Part shown: one piece after another, positions 23,301-31,315 of the stretch | Position numbering within the stretch: the stretch's first letter is position 1 | Layout of the letters: each line of letters opens with the position of its first letter | Origin: Bacteroidetes bacterium SB0662_bin_6 | GTDB lineage: Bacteria > Bacteroidota > Rhodothermia > Rhodothermales > VXPQ01 | Direction of reading: 5' to 3' | Length of the DNA: 64,000 bases | Assembly: GCA_009839485.1 (NCBI GenBank) | Contig: VXPQ01000009.1 | Span: 1 to 64,000, forward strand | The notes under the pieces: model-generated | What the model saw: the letters and a program-made list of their open reading frames with translations, nothing else | What the model was told of the DNA's origin: nothing | The model's database searches: none | Position numbers and translations under genes: made by a program

Positions 23301-23486
23301 ACGATTCTGGACGCGGGCGGCGCTCAGGTAGGCGATGTGGACATGGGCAGCATCGTGGGGGGCGTGCCCACGGAAACGGTTTGGCAGGCCGACGTGCAGA
23401 GCGGTCTGTATTTCGCGCGCTTCACGGCAAAGGCGGCGGACGGGACCCGCGCCACCAAACTCATCAAGATGGCGGTTATTCGGTAA
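20355..23486 (+). CDS. Secreted M6-like pseudo-metalloprotease with T9SS sorting domain
   Basis: A 1043-residue exported protein: signal peptide to about residue 34, then a region resembling the immune-inhibitor-A (M6) peptidase group, with FNFLGVPDLFDTENG, IGPFGLMDAQG and AWTKYFLGWTDPV in family order. The HExxH site expected just before the GVPDLFD motif reads ASFFN (262-266), so both zinc His residues and the catalytic Glu are gone. The rest holds beta-rich modules, including a DVDGDNRLDVL calcium-loop repeat near 807. The last 90 residues (YNWPNPIEDG to KMAVIR) are a type A T9SS sorting domain. Likely a surface or matrix protein, possibly binding peptides instead of cutting them. Confidence 0.8.
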   Translation: MARMCMIGGDAMRLLLLPALVWAAVGWSAPGHAQIHSGPLRKPAAPAYDVVALRVEFQPDTTRFSTGDGTFAGDPYHGIEPLIDPLPHNAAYFEAHLAFLEDYVARVSDGKTAVRTHLVPGVVQLPRSIGAYAPTGLDADSDMERAKLARLVHDAWTLAEADIAFDMSGFVPGRTALLLFHAGVGRDTELSGTSLDRTPEDLPSIFFDAETLSRLGAGGATFHGFPVDHSMIVPRTETRPGTDPFSGERYLLELSINGLLAASFFNFLGVPDLFDTENGQSAIGPFGLMDAQGIFAYSGLLPPEPMAWTKYFLGWTDPVELTGDGPRTVRLRAVSAPDVSESARVLVSDTEYFLVENRYRDPEGDGLTLRVFKDGQIVEQRVDNGDSLFNSVTTTGFVGGVVVGADGYDWALPGGVDSEDEEIELNGGLLIWHVDERRLWAGLADYAVNVGEERAIDLEEADGPQDIGYPSEGLFGHRRHLGTPFDFFYEGNPFGPDGGPPLYRNRFGPDTYPGSETNAGGPSFIVLDAFSEPGAEMSFDYRRETVGGALPVDAPELQALHGALMSLPAGSKVSKAGDHLLLYGRDSVAVATRGRTVLTGRVATAASPAVAPDNRMATFECRTDAGAERCAIVVRDLGGSLDAPEAVWEIPPEAGAGRPISPIVHIPAGNGDAWHVLLEGETGGVHVQASASGARVIPGKSGGALGLAAWHGPAGAAAPVVFETGGVEIDGTAWRYTVDAASGVGSPAIGRERAGSMAVLPLTGTGELLLLAPGGVTRRIDVRAVAASAGRVGEGVLSNYPVLVDVDGDNRLDVLAAMDSTIFAFTQSGALAAGFPVMLPARIAVQPLVFRFEGAEGWTILAAGTDGYLYAVEPGGRTAAPFPLEAGGAVYTTPLLLDNRVIAVSATGFAKAWQLPPIPEIWWGELYGSGAQSSFSALEEQADPFVPDGLIDSKETYNWPNPIEDGITHLRIRTSRDAQVRVTILDAGGAQVGDVDMGSIVGGVPTETVWQADVQSGLYFARFTAKAADGTRATKLIKMAVIR

Positions 23487-23506
23487 GATGGTTATTCGAT
23501 AAAATA

Positions 23507-26500
23507 ATGACCGGGCTACATACATACGACAGGGGGCAGGGGGTCTGGCGCCGGGTTGCCGGGCGTTTGGCGTCGGCGCGGATGCTCTTTGCGGTCGTGC
23601 TGGCCGGTATGCCTCTCGTGGGCGGAGCTCCGGCGGTTCAGGCGCAAAATATCGTGGATTTATACGATTTCACTCGTCCGGGGCTGGATTGGTACCTCTT
23701 CGAAACCGAGCATTTCCAGGTGGTTTTCCATCATGACGGGGCGGATAACGGAAGCAGCCGGACGGCACGGGTCGTTGCCCGCATTGCCGAAGAAATATAT
23801 GCCCCGATCACTTCGTTGTACCAGTATGAGCCCGACGGCAAGGTAACCTTCGTGCTCAAGGATTTTGAGGATTATTCCAACGGCGCCGCCTATTTCTTTG
23901 ACAACAAGATCGAGATATGGGCGCCTGCACTGGACTCCCCGCTTCGCGGCGACCACAACTGGCTGCGCAACGTGATCACACACGAGTTTACGCACATAGT
24001 GCAGTTGCAGGCGGCGATGAAAGCGGGCCGCCGGTTTCCGTTCCTGTATTTCCAGTATCTGGATTACGAGGACGTAAAGAGGCCTGACGTATTGTACGGA
24101 TATCCGGACGTGATTGTTACGTATCCCGTCCCGACACTCAACAACCCCGCCTGGTTGGCGGAGGGGACGGCGCAGTACCAGCGCGCGTTCATGCACTACG
24201 ATCACTGGGATACCCACCGCGATATGGTGCTGCGGACCCGGGTGTTGGCCGGTGAGGAACTGACGCTGGCCGAAATGGGGGGATTTTATTCGCATTCCAG
24301 CTTGCTGCGCGAACTCGTATACAATCAGGGGTTCGCGTTCACGCACTATCTCGCCGCTACGTATGGGGAGGACATACTGCGCCGATTGACTTCCGGGCTC
24401 GGAAAATGGAATACCTGGAATATTGAGAAGGCCCTGAAGGATGCGACAGGCCTTGACGCAGCCGGCGTCTATGCGGACTGGATAGAAACGCTCCGCCGCG
24501 AGTACGAGGAGCGCATGGGCCCCGTTCGGGATCATATGGTCGAAGGACGCCTGATCGAGGCGGAAGGATTCAGCAATTTTTATCCCCGTTTTTCGCCCGA
24601 TGGCCGCCGCCTTGCCTATGTATCGAACAAGGGCGAGCACTACAATCTTTCTTCCCTGTATATTCTGGATCGGGAGACCGGAGAAGAGGAGGCGTACCGG
24701 CTGGAGGGCCTGGACCTGCAATCCGGTACGGCGGCGGCACACCGGCATCGGCATGGGGGCGGTGCACAGTTTGAGTGCTCACTGGGATATACGCAGAAAG
24801 CGAAAGCCGGTGTGGGCGGGTCCGTAAGCTGGCATCCCGGTGGGGATCATCTGGTATATGCCCGCACGAAAACCAATGCGGAGGGGTATCTGTTTTCGGA
24901 CCTGTACCGGTTCGATCCGGAAACGAAGGAAACGGAGCGGCTGACCCGCAACCTGCGCGCGGCGGCGCCCGCATACAGCCCGGACGGTTCGCAGATCGCC
25001 TTCCTGGGACAATCCGACGGCAGCGCCAATCTGTATCTGCTGGATGTATCGAGCGGGCAAACGCGCCGCATCACGCACTATGACGACGGCACCCAGGTAA
25101 CCGAGCCGGTCTGGCGCCCGGACGGCGCATGGATATACCTGACGCTTTCGCGGGGCGGCGGGCGCGATATCTACAGGGTTGCGGTCGATGATAGTTCCGC
25201 CACTCCGGAGGAGGTGCTGGTGTCGGACGCAGACGAACGGTCTCCTGCGTTCGATGCCTCCGGAACCTGGTTGTATTACGCATCAGACCAATCGGGCATT
25301 TTCAACGTCTACCGGATGCGCCTCGACGACGGAGGGGGCATATCCAGTACTTCTCCGGAGCCGCTGACCAATGTGACAGGGGGCGCCTTCATGCCTGATC
25401 TGGCCCCGGACGGCGCGATGGCGTTTGCGCGGTACGATGCGGACGGTTACCACATTGCCATGCTGGATCACCCTGTATCCATTCCGGCTCCGGCAGTGTA
25501 TGTCCCGCCTGTCATTACCGGAAAAGGGGAGCCGGCGCCGGTTCTTCCGGACCAATGGGGGATGCTCGATGCGTTCGACGATACGGATATTCGCCCGTTC
25601 GACGGGGAGACCGTGTTGCGGGTGCGGAGGACGCGGGGCGATTCGAACGCCGGCCAGGAAGCGCAGCCGGAAACGGAAGAAGCGGCGGTGACGGAGGGCG
25701 TGGAGAAATACCGGAATGTGTTTACTCCGATCGGGTTTTTCCCTGTGCTGCGCATCGACAATTACGTGTCGCGGCGCGGGCGATCATTGGGCGCGCGTAT
25801 TCCACAGCGCTCCGTGGGGGGGCATCTCCTGCGCACGACCAAACTGGGCGTGTATGTGAATTCGCGCGAGATGCTCGAAGAGATGTCGTTTTTCGGGGGA
25901 ATCATGGTGGGTCCGGGTTCCACGAAGGCGAAGGGGGCGGGCGATCTTCTGGCGCCTTCCAATCTGCTGAAAATGGAGCGCGACGCCTTCCTCACCATTG
26001 CATACAACCGCGGCTTCCGGTTTCTGCCGAAACGATGGGCGCCGCAGTTTTCCATCGAACTGTATAACATCCGCCGGAATGTGGAGAACGGGTTGCGGAT
26101 CGAGGAATTTCCCTGTACGGCCTGTTATCCGGATACGACGCACGTGGATATTGCCTACAGCCTGTGGGAAGGCAATGTCTACGCCCGCAGCAAAGTGAAC
26201 AAGGCCCTGCTGCTCGAGGCCGGATACCGGTACAGTCCCTATCGCGTTTCGACCGAGCGGTTCTTCTCCGCAGAGGAAAACGGTTTCGTACCCGGTACGG
26301 CTTCCCGCTATTTCATCGGACGCGCGTTTACGGCAGGCGCCCGGTTCCAGTCTAAAAAGCTCCATCGCCACAGCGATGTACTGCCCCAACGGATACGCGC
26401 CGATGTACATTACGAGGCCGAATCGGGCCGCTTGCTGCAGCGGTTCGACGTGGAGGACGGTGTCCTCGTACCCTCGTACGAACGCGGGCGCAACCATCGG

Positions 26501-27043
26501 CTTACCCTGGATGCGCGAGCGGGCTTCCGGCTTCCGGGTTTGTCCGCTTCCGCAAGCCATGGTCTGGGAATCCGGTTGCGCGGCAGCACCATTCTGGGGG
26601 CCGAGGTGGATGATTTTTACAACGACTATGTAGGCGGCCTGCTGCGTGCACGGGGATATCCGTTTTACGCCCTCGGAGGCAACGAAACCTTATGGTTGCA
26701 GGTGGCCTATCATTTTCCGATATGGTCTCATGTGTCGAAGCAGGCGCTGTTCGCTTATTTCGACAAGGTATACGGCCGTATCTACGCGGATGCGGCGCTC
26801 GCCTGGAGCGAGGGGACGCCCAGGGCTGCAGACATGCGGCGCGACATCGGCATGGAACTGCGTGTCGGGCTCGGTTCTTTCTACCTTCTGCCCACTGCGT
26901 TTTTTGTCAGCGCAACCTACGGACTGGATACGTTCACGTTCGAACCCGACGAGGATTTCCTTACGGTCGACGGGAGTCGCTTTATCCGGTACGGGCACGA
27001 GTTGTTATGGCATTTCGGACTTCTCTTTGACTTTGATCTTTAA
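23507..27043 (+). CDS. Gluzincin peptidase / TolB-like propeller / beta-barrel fusion
   Basis: An 1178-residue envelope protein. A signal peptide ends near VQAQ (the ATG at 23582 is an alternative start that shortens the n-region). Residues about 60-340 are an MA-clan peptidase domain with zinc motif HEFTH (159-163) and third ligand Glu219 in WLAEGTAQY. Residues about 350-690 hold PD40/WD40-like blades (FYPRFSPDGRRLAYVS, PAYSPDGSQIAF, PVWRPDGAWIYL). From about 730 on, alternating aromatic strands look like an outer-membrane beta-barrel. A His-rich insertion (HRHRHGGG) lies between the first two blades. It follows the pseudo-protease by 20 bases. I know no characterised protein with this order; function is inferred only. 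Confidence 0.8.
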   Translation: MTGLHTYDRGQGVWRRVAGRLASARMLFAVVLAGMPLVGGAPAVQAQNIVDLYDFTRPGLDWYLFETEHFQVVFHHDGADNGSSRTARVVARIAEEIYAPITSLYQYEPDGKVTFVLKDFEDYSNGAAYFFDNKIEIWAPALDSPLRGDHNWLRNVITHEFTHIVQLQAAMKAGRRFPFLYFQYLDYEDVKRPDVLYGYPDVIVTYPVPTLNNPAWLAEGTAQYQRAFMHYDHWDTHRDMVLRTRVLAGEELTLAEMGGFYSHSSLLRELVYNQGFAFTHYLAATYGEDILRRLTSGLGKWNTWNIEKALKDATGLDAAGVYADWIETLRREYEERMGPVRDHMVEGRLIEAEGFSNFYPRFSPDGRRLAYVSNKGEHYNLSSLYILDRETGEEEAYRLEGLDLQSGTAAAHRHRHGGGAQFECSLGYTQKAKAGVGGSVSWHPGGDHLVYARTKTNAEGYLFSDLYRFDPETKETERLTRNLRAAAPAYSPDGSQIAFLGQSDGSANLYLLDVSSGQTRRITHYDDGTQVTEPVWRPDGAWIYLTLSRGGGRDIYRVAVDDSSATPEEVLVSDADERSPAFDASGTWLYYASDQSGIFNVYRMRLDDGGGISSTSPEPLTNVTGGAFMPDLAPDGAMAFARYDADGYHIAMLDHPVSIPAPAVYVPPVITGKGEPAPVLPDQWGMLDAFDDTDIRPFDGETVLRVRRTRGDSNAGQEAQPETEEAAVTEGVEKYRNVFTPIGFFPVLRIDNYVSRRGRSLGARIPQRSVGGHLLRTTKLGVYVNSREMLEEMSFFGGIMVGPGSTKAKGAGDLLAPSNLLKMERDAFLTIAYNRGFRFLPKRWAPQFSIELYNIRRNVENGLRIEEFPCTACYPDTTHVDIAYSLWEGNVYARSKVNKALLLEAGYRYSPYRVSTERFFSAEENGFVPGTASRYFIGRAFTAGARFQSKKLHRHSDVLPQRIRADVHYEAESGRLLQRFDVEDGVLVPSYERGRNHRLTLDARAGFRLPGLSASASHGLGIRLRGSTILGAEVDDFYNDYVGGLLRARGYPFYALGGNETLWLQVAYHFPIWSHVSKQALFAYFDKVYGRIYADAALAWSEGTPRAADMRRDIGMELRVGLGSFYLLPTAFFVSATYGLDTFTFEPDEDFLTVDGSRFIRYGHELLWHFGLLFDFDL

Positions 27044-27067
27044 CGGCGCGTTTCGCCGCTTTTGCTC

Positions 27068-27754
27068 ATGGATTTTGCGCTTTCCTATTTCGCTGCCGCC
27101 GGTATGATCGCTGCCGGGACCGGCTTTCTGATCTTCCTGTACCGCAAGACCGGCACGCTGCTGCCGGCAGACGCCGTAGAGCGGCTGGGGTCGCTCATGT
27201 CCATGGCGCTCATTGTGACTGCCGGGCTCCTGGTGTATGTAACGTACCGGGTCGATTCGGGAAGCGGGTTCGTTTTTTCCGGCGAGCCCCGGCTGGAGGA
27301 TACCGAACTGGGTGCTCCGGCTCCGGATTTTGCGTTCGTGGAGCTGCTTTCGGAAGAAGAGATGCACCTGTCCGATTACCGCGGCAAGGTGATCCTGCTC
27401 AACTGGTGGGCTACCTGGTGCGCGCCTTGCCTCGAAGAATTACCGGCGCTCAACGGGCTCCAGGACCGCTACGCGGATGAAGGGTTGGTCGTGCTCACGA
27501 TTTCGGACGAATCGCGGCCGACGCTTGTTGATTTCAACAACGAGTTGCCGTTGCGCACGGTTGCGGGGTATGTCCAGGACGAACATCTTGAAAACCTTTC
27601 CGATCCGTTCCGGCGCACCCTTCAGATTCGCCCGACGACCTATGCGATCGACCGGGATGGCGTGATCCGCGATTTCGTCCTGGGAGCGCAGGATGCCCCG
27701 GCGTTCGAGCGCATGATCGCCCCCTGGCTTAAACAGACTGTTCCTTCAGAATAA
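27068..27754 (+). CDS. TlpA-like membrane-anchored thiol-disulfide protein
   Basis: A 228-residue protein with two N-terminal hydrophobic helices (about 5-25 and 50-66) and a periplasmic thioredoxin fold from about 78 on. The redox motif is WATWCAPC, and the AhpC/TSA-like YRGKVILLNWW precedes it. It fits the TlpA/ResA group, which reduces periplasmic disulfides, for instance in cytochrome c or cargo maturation. The frame could start at TTG 27062, but ATG 27068 is preferred. It lies 24 bases after the fusion protein gene and 7 bases before the next gene, so the run is probably one operon. Confidence 0.9.
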   Translation: MDFALSYFAAAGMIAAGTGFLIFLYRKTGTLLPADAVERLGSLMSMALIVTAGLLVYVTYRVDSGSGFVFSGEPRLEDTELGAPAPDFAFVELLSEEEMHLSDYRGKVILLNWWATWCAPCLEELPALNGLQDRYADEGLVVLTISDESRPTLVDFNNELPLRTVAGYVQDEHLENLSDPFRRTLQIRPTTYAIDRDGVIRDFVLGAQDAPAFERMIAPWLKQTVPSE

Positions 27755-27761
27755 GGATGCT

Positions 27762-28745
27762 ATGCAACGCATTGTTTTGATGGGTTTTGTTGTGTTCGTT
27801 GCCGTTGTGGCGGTCCGGCCGGCTTCGTTGGCGGCGCAGGATGCAAACGAGGATGTCATCTCGGCGGCGCAACTGCGATCCCGGATACTATACCAGGATA
27901 TGCCGGGACAAGCTTCGGAAAGCGTCGTACGCAGCGTGTCGCTGGCTTTCGGGATGTCGGCGGTTCTGCCGGGGCTTGGGCAAGCCTACAACCGGAACTG
28001 GATCCGTTCCGCGGCGGCGGTTGCGATAGAAGGCGGGTTGCTGGTGGCCTATTTCACCTGGAGAGATCAGGGGCGCGATGGCGAAAGGGCCTATCAGGCG
28101 TATGCCCATCGGTTCTGGGATCCGGTGCGGTATGCTTCCTGGTTGAACGATTACGCGGCCTGGCTTGAAGCGGGCACCGAGGAAATGACGCTGGGCGCCG
28201 CCGTGATTTCCCCGCCCTCCGGAATCGATTTCATGAGGCCGGACGGATGGACGGACGCAGATCGGCAGGTTGTCCGGGAGTTTTTCGATGCGATGCGTGC
28301 GGTCGAGCGCGAGGTATGGCATCCGGAGACCGGTGCGGTCTTTTCGCACGAGATCCCGTATTTCGGCGAGCAGCAGTATTATGAACTGATCGGGAAATAT
28401 TTTCAGTTTGCGCCCGGATGGGTGGACTACCCTGCGTGGAAGAGCGGCGAAGATTTTACCGATGCCATCGATCCCGAGCGAACCGGCGCAAACGGTTCCA
28501 AGCCGAACGTACAGGGCCGGTTTCTGGACTACGCTGACGACCATGCCCACGCCAACACCTTACTCCGGCGCGCTTCGCGCATGTCGGCAGTGCTTATCCT
28601 GAATCATGTGCTTGCGGCGTTCGATGCGGCTATTGCGGCCCGGCTCCACAATCACCGCATCGAAACGAACATGGGGGTGGGGTATACGGAATACGGGCCG
28701 TATCGTACACCGGAGATATCCGCTGTGGTGACGTGGAGGTTTTAG
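27762..28745 (+). CDS. DUF5683-like membrane protein
   Basis: A 327-residue protein with an N-terminal signal (cleavage near SLAAQ). The motif AVLPGLGQAYNRNWIRSA is typical of the DUF5683 family found in Bacteroidota, and it is followed by a hydrophobic helix (AAVAIEGGLLVAYFTW). The middle 150 residues are rich in Trp, Tyr and acidic residues. A second hydrophobic stretch (SAVLILNHVLAAFDAAIAA) is near the C-terminus, which ends in strands AVVTWRF. Function unknown. It is 7 bases downstream of the TlpA-like gene. Confidence 0.75.
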   Translation: MQRIVLMGFVVFVAVVAVRPASLAAQDANEDVISAAQLRSRILYQDMPGQASESVVRSVSLAFGMSAVLPGLGQAYNRNWIRSAAAVAIEGGLLVAYFTWRDQGRDGERAYQAYAHRFWDPVRYASWLNDYAAWLEAGTEEMTLGAAVISPPSGIDFMRPDGWTDADRQVVREFFDAMRAVEREVWHPETGAVFSHEIPYFGEQQYYELIGKYFQFAPGWVDYPAWKSGEDFTDAIDPERTGANGSKPNVQGRFLDYADDHAHANTLLRRASRMSAVLILNHVLAAFDAAIAARLHNHRIETNMGVGYTEYGPYRTPEISAVVTWRF

Positions 28746-28806
28746 GGGGCTATGCAACCCGCCACACCCCTTAAAACGTTAGACAACCCCGCACAGCATG
28801 GCGAAA

Positions 28807-28885
<79 letters not shown>

Positions 28886-28984
28886 GCATTTGTTGCGCCA
28901 TAGATAACGATTGGCAGGCGCCAGGTTCCCTTGTCGTAACAGCCCGTTCCGTTTTACATCGTTACCTTTTCACCTGTACGAATC

Positions 28985-30001
28985 ATGGATGAGTCGCCCC
29001 AACATCTTTCTCCGGATGTATCTCAAGGGGAGCCGGCCTCCGCACCGGGGGCGCGGAGGCCCATTCCGCTGGACGGATTGTTTGAACGCCGCGGCTTTTC
29101 GCCGCTGTGGACGACCTTTGCCGCCCTGGTTTTGGCTTTCGTCCTTTTTCAGATGATCATCAGCCCGCTTGCCGTAGTAGTGCTTCTGCTGATAGAAGGG
29201 GTTTCTACGGATGCGTTGCTGACGGATCCGTCCATGCTCATAGAACAGCATGCCGGCATCCTGCTTACGGCGAATACGATCGGTCAGGTGTTGGGCTTGT
29301 GCCTGCCGGCGTGGTGGCTGGCGCGGATGCACACCCGTCGTCCTCTCGCTTTTCTCCGGGTGCGGCGGCTCGATACGTCTTTCATGGTACCTGCGCTTGC
29401 CGCGCTTATTGCGCTTCTGCCCGTCGTACAGTGGCTTGGCGCCGTAAATGGAGCGCTTCCTCTACCCGAAGTCATTCGGGAGTTCGAGGCCTCGCAGATG
29501 GAACTCATCCGTCAGGTGCTTCATGTAGACACGAACATCGCATTTCACCTGGTCGTGCTGGCGCTTACGCCCGCCTTCTGCGAGGAGTTGCTGTTCCGAG
29601 GCTATGTACAGCGTCAGGCCGAGCGGGGTCTCGGCGTGGTCGGGGGCATCCTGTTTTCGGGGATTGTTTTCGCCCTGTATCATCTGCGTTTTTCACAAAT
29701 CCTGCCGCTTGCGGCGCTGGGCGTGTTCATGGCGTATCTCGTGTGGCGGACCGGAAGTATCTGGCCGGCCATCGCCGTGCATTTTGTGAACAATGCCGTT
29801 GCCGTAGTAATGGGCGCCTATATTGCAAGGCATCCGGAACACGAAATCACCGATATCGAACACATAAATATGCCGTGGTATCTGGTGGTTCTGGGCGGAT
29901 GTTTGTTTGTTCTGTTCGTGCTGGCGATCGAACGGAGAGCGCAGGGTCAGACCGGCAATGCGCCTGTTTTCGAAACGCTTCCGCGTTTTCGGCGTGAATA
30001 A
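28985..30001 (+). CDS. CPBP-family intramembrane metalloprotease
   Basis: A 338-residue polytopic membrane protein of the CAAX-protease/bacteriocin-processing (Rce1-like) family. The three family motifs are present: FCEELLFRGYVQR (Glu199-Glu200 and Arg), FALYHLRF, and HFVNNAVAV near the C-terminus. Hydrophobic helices occupy most of residues 38-320. The physiological substrate is unknown. The plus-strand gene cdsA begins 45 bases later. Confidence 0.9.
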   Translation: MDESPQHLSPDVSQGEPASAPGARRPIPLDGLFERRGFSPLWTTFAALVLAFVLFQMIISPLAVVVLLLIEGVSTDALLTDPSMLIEQHAGILLTANTIGQVLGLCLPAWWLARMHTRRPLAFLRVRRLDTSFMVPALAALIALLPVVQWLGAVNGALPLPEVIREFEASQMELIRQVLHVDTNIAFHLVVLALTPAFCEELLFRGYVQRQAERGLGVVGGILFSGIVFALYHLRFSQILPLAALGVFMAYLVWRTGSIWPAIAVHFVNNAVAVVMGAYIARHPEHEITDIEHINMPWYLVVLGGCLFVLFVLAIERRAQGQTGNAPVFETLPRFRRE

Positions 30002-30046
30002 ATTATTCAGCACCAGGTCCGGCCTCTTCCATACCTTGCGGGACAC

Positions 30047-30925
30047 GTGTATAAAAGTATCCTTCTTCGTCTTCTTACCGCACTGGTAGGCATTCCGATT
30101 ATCGTCGGACTGCTTTATCTGGGTTCCTGGCCGTTCGTCCTGCTTGTATTGGGTCTGGCTTTGATGTGCCAGCATGAGGTGTACCGCCTGCTTGAGGAGG
30201 GGGGGCTGCATCCGCATCGCATTCCCGGCTTGCTCATCGGCGCGCTTTTTGTCCTGCAAGCCGCCTGGCGCCCTGCGCTTTATGTGGCCGCTGCAGTCGT
30301 TGTAGGGGTGGTGGCCTGCTTTCCCTTGTATTCCGGATTGTCGGGGCGGGAGGGGGCGGAGACGCGTGTGGCAGGACCGGGAGGCGTTCGGCCCGATTCG
30401 CCGGGGACGCGCCGCCTCGGAGCCACACTGCTGGGCATTGTGTATCCGAGTGTATTGTGGGCCTTTTTGATCGAACTGCGTTTTGCAAACGGGCTGGGCA
30501 TGGACGATGTATCGGCATTCTATCTGACGCTGGCCGTTTTCGTGATTGTATGGACTGCCGATACCCTGGCGTTTATAACCGGGCGGCTTTTCGGACGGTA
30601 TCCGCTTGCGCCTGCGGTGTCGCCGAAGAAAACATGGGCCGGCGCTATTGGCGGGGTGTTCGGGGCGCTTGCGGCAGCGGTCCTGTTTCAGCTGTTCGTG
30701 TATGAGATAACTTCCTGGGTAAACATACTGCTTCTGGGCGGGATCGCCGGGGTGTTGGGACAGTTGGGGGATCTTGCGGCCAGTCGGTTGAAGCGGTTGG
30801 CCGGTGCGAAGGATTCCGGCTCGCTGTTGCCCGGGCATGGCGGCGTGCTGGACCGGTTCGACGCCATGCTTCCGGTAGCGGCTGCGATGTATTTGTACCT
30901 GCGCTTTGCCGCCGGTGTCTTTTAG
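30047..30925 (+). CDS. cdsA: Phosphatidate cytidylyltransferase CdsA
   Basis: Makes CDP-diacylglycerol from CTP and phosphatidate in the inner membrane. It has 292 residues with several transmembrane helices and the CDP-alcohol motif SPKKTWAGAIGGVFGA in the middle. The C-terminal signature starts at GQLGDLAASRLKRLAGAKD and continues to LLPGHGGVLDRFD. It starts with GTG at 30047. A Gly/Arg-rich loop near 105-125 is longer than usual. Its TAG stop is shared with the first bases of a dispersed repeat at 30925. Confidence 0.95.
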   Translation: MYKSILLRLLTALVGIPIIVGLLYLGSWPFVLLVLGLALMCQHEVYRLLEEGGLHPHRIPGLLIGALFVLQAAWRPALYVAAAVVVGVVACFPLYSGLSGREGAETRVAGPGGVRPDSPGTRRLGATLLGIVYPSVLWAFLIELRFANGLGMDDVSAFYLTLAVFVIVWTADTLAFITGRLFGRYPLAPAVSPKKTWAGAIGGVFGALAAAVLFQLFVYEITSWVNILLLGGIAGVLGQLGDLAASRLKRLAGAKDSGSLLPGHGGVLDRFDAMLPVAAAMYLYLRFAAGVF

Positions 30926-30945
30926 GGCCTGTTAGCACTATGCAG
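30925..30945 (+). repeat. Dispersed repeat family B, copy 2 (partial)
   Basis: GGGCCTGTTAGCACTATGCAG differs at two positions from the first 21 bases of the copy at 12636, and at one from that at 63430-63462, but lacks the GGCGCTCTGCG half. The preceding TA plus its first G form the cdsA TAG stop codon. Confidence 0.75.
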
Positions 30946-31063
30946 TTGCCTGCCGGTTCGGAGCGATGCCGGTAAGGCTGCTGTGTGCAACGAGTGGACA
31001 CTCGTTCCGGAACGGGGCACCCCGCCTTGTGTATATTCGATCGGGAAATCAGAGGAGCGTGTC

Positions 31064-31270
31064 ATGGGTATTTTTTTGCCGGGTTCTCGTGCAAAGCATC
31101 GCAGGTTCTCCTACGAGCCGCGATTCTACGATCCCAAAAAGGATCAGGACTTGCGCCATCGCATGCGCATCAAGAGCCTTTCGCGCCGTAAACGGAGAAA
31201 CCCGGCAGGAATCATTCTGTTTGTGATTTTGCTGGCGATGGCCCTGTTTATCTATTTCCAGCTTGGTTGA
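31064..31270 (+). CDS. Small basic single-helix membrane protein
   Basis: A 68-residue protein with a strongly basic first half (RRFSYEPRFYDPKKDQDLR then SLSRRKRRNP) and one C-terminal transmembrane helix (about 45-65, IILFVILLAMALFIYFQLG). The ATG at 31064 has an AGAGGAG ribosome site upstream, and the frame is open further to 30983 without a better start. The YEPRFYDP motif resembles short uncharacterised proteins of Bacteroidota, which I recall only loosely. It sits alone between cdsA and mutL. Confidence 0.7.
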   Translation: MGIFLPGSRAKHRRFSYEPRFYDPKKDQDLRHRMRIKSLSRRKRRNPAGIILFVILLAMALFIYFQLG

Positions 31271-31315
31271 CCCTGTTCCGACCACGCGTTTTTTACATGT
31301 TGTCTCTGTTGTCGT

